Below, piece by piece: positions 14,652-15,286 of a stretch of DNA of 15,286 nt (position 1 is the first letter of the stretch; each line of letters starts with the position of its first letter). Origin of the DNA: Clostridia bacterium (GTDB lineage: Bacteria > Bacillota > Clostridia > Christensenellales > Aristaeellaceae). Under the pieces are notes generated by a model, which was given only the letters and a program-made list of their open reading frames with translations, was not told the DNA's origin and did not search any database. Location of the stretch: assembly GCA_016296675.1 (NCBI GenBank), contig JAEDIV010000052.1, forward strand, positions 1 through 15,286, read 5' to 3'. The translations under genes were made by a program, and so were the position numbers.

Positions 14652-15194
14652 ATGACGAGACTTGAAATGGTTGAAAGAATCCGCGAAAAGACGGGCGTAA
14701 CCTATGAGGAGGCCCGCGAGGCGCTGGAGAAGGCGAACTGGGATATGCTGGATGCGATTGTTACCCTTGAAAAGGATAAGCCCGCAGCCGAGCCCATTAA
14801 CGAACCGGTTTATGTACAGGACAACGCGCAGGAAGCGCCCAAGCCTGTGAAAAAGCCTGTCCGCCGCGTAAATACCGGCGATATCGGCAGTAAAGTTGCC
14901 ACAGCTCTTCGCTGGATCGGCAATCTCATCAAAAAAGGCGAGAGCAATCATCTGGAGATTTCCCATAAGGACGAAGTCATCATGGAGATTTCCCTGGTCT
15001 CCCTGATCCTCATTTTCCTCCTCTCCTGGTGGATTCCCTCCATCCTGATCGTAGTGGGCCTGTTTACCGGCTATAAGTTCCGCGTAACCGGCTCCGGCGC
15101 TGCAGGCCGCATCGTGAACAATGTTTCCGAAAAAGCCAGCCAGAAGGCTGATGAGATTGTCAATAAGATCAACGAGGAAGCGAAGGAAGAATAA
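14652..15194 (+). CDS. DUF4342 domain membrane protein with N-terminal UBA/TS-N-like domain
   Basis: A 180-residue protein. Residues 1-41 (EMVERIREKTGVTYEEAREALEKANWDMLDAI split over two helices) resemble the UBA/TS-N three-helix domain also found in elongation factor Ts. A proline/charge-rich linker spans about 42-75. Residues 80-145 fit the DUF4342 family, including a hydrophobic stretch at about 112-140 that would form one long or two short membrane segments around WWIPS. The C-terminus is an acidic/lysine-rich helix (about 152-180). Function unknown; the family is widespread in Clostridia. The ATG at 14652 has AAGGAGG (14634-14640) eleven bases upstream; an upstream ATG at 14595 is only about five bases from the predicted transcription start. 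Transcribed alone. Confidence 0.83.
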   Translation: MTRLEMVERIREKTGVTYEEAREALEKANWDMLDAIVTLEKDKPAAEPINEPVYVQDNAQEAPKPVKKPVRRVNTGDIGSKVATALRWIGNLIKKGESNHLEISHKDEVIMEISLVSLILIFLLSWWIPSILIVVGLFTGYKFRVTGSGAAGRIVNNVSEKASQKADEIVNKINEEAKEE

Positions 15195-15206
15195 AACCGT
15201 TTTTAC

Positions 15207-15234
15207 AGAATGCCGAAGTTTATATCGGCATTCT
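15207..15234. other. Strong hairpin after the DUF4342 gene
   Basis: AGAATGCCGA (15207-15216) pairs perfectly with TCGGCATTCT (15225-15234) over an eight-base loop, 12 bases after the stop codon. It has no T-run directly after it, so it is not a canonical intrinsic terminator. It may still mark the 3' end of the message, together with the A/T-stem hairpin that follows in the adjoining repeat. Confidence 0.55.
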
Positions 15235-15235
15235 C

Positions 15236-15286
15236 AAGCCATCAAAAAAGTACCTTTTTTGATGGGAAGGGCCGATCCCCTGAAAT
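15236..15286. repeat. Second copy of the composite hairpin repeat, cut by the window edge
   Basis: This stretch repeats 1674-1723 almost exactly: AAGCC, the CATCAAAAAAG/CTTTTTTGATG hairpin with loop TAC, GGGAAGG, CCGATC and CCTGAAAT. It differs only by one inserted G and one or two substitutions. The rest of the element, including the closing arm of the CCGATC hairpin, would lie beyond the right edge. Confidence 0.8.

Noticed and set aside
15207..15234. Intrinsic terminator of the DUF4342 gene
   Set aside because: The ten-pair stem is followed by CAAGCCATC, not by T residues, so I list it only as a hairpin.

Overview
The window looks like the chromosome of an anaerobic Clostridia-type Firmicute, probably an uncultured gut lineage; this is inference, not a taxonomic proof. 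Support comes from strong AAGGAG-type ribosome binding sites, an ECF sigma factor followed by a DUF4179 membrane protein, an aldo/keto reductase with a two-cluster ferredoxin tail, and YmfI-like and RluF-like proteins of Firmicute character. Base composition looks moderate and even across the genes. I see no tRNA, rRNA, CRISPR array, transposase or phage gene.

Layout. (i) 1-1590, + strand: the last 65 codons of an extended-SDR nucleotide-sugar epimerase/dehydratase, its terminator, then a PLP-dependent aminotransferase with a well-formed promoter. (ii) 1591-1936: a gene-free stretch packed with hairpins; part of it recurs at the right edge of the window. (iii) 1937-4428, + strand: an SDR oxidoreductase with terminator, then an ECF sigma factor overlapping a DUF4179 membrane protein, with an ECF-like promoter in front and a terminator behind. 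(iv) 4593-10861, - strand: a membrane-anchored surface protein and a DUF2461 protein, then a 417-base gap of repeats, then a phosphohexomutase and transketolase that form a tight two-gene unit with a terminator. (v) 10946-11662, + strand: a second SDR, resembling the reductase that modifies elongation factor P. (vi) 11807-14512, - strand: rluF, an SGNH hydrolase and a ferredoxin-tailed aldo/keto reductase, read in that order. (vii) 14555-15194, + strand: a DUF4342 membrane protein with its own promoter, divergent from rluF.

How the genes work together. Phosphohexomutase and transketolase link hexose phosphates to the pentose phosphate pathway and are probably co-transcribed. Sigma factor and DUF4179 protein probably form a sigma/anti-sigma envelope-stress switch. 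RluF and the SGNH hydrolase are co-transcribed but have no obvious shared pathway. The other genes look like ordinary housekeeping neighbours.

The most unusual content is not protein-coding. At least three intergenic regions carry a family of short palindromes built on GTAGGGG or its complement followed by a GC-rich hairpin with a three-base AAA or TTT loop. Three copies are paired head to head around a variable spacer, the architecture known for REPINs. The gaps at 1591-1936 and 8155-8571 also hold runs of further, different hairpins. I found no gene in the window that could mobilise them.
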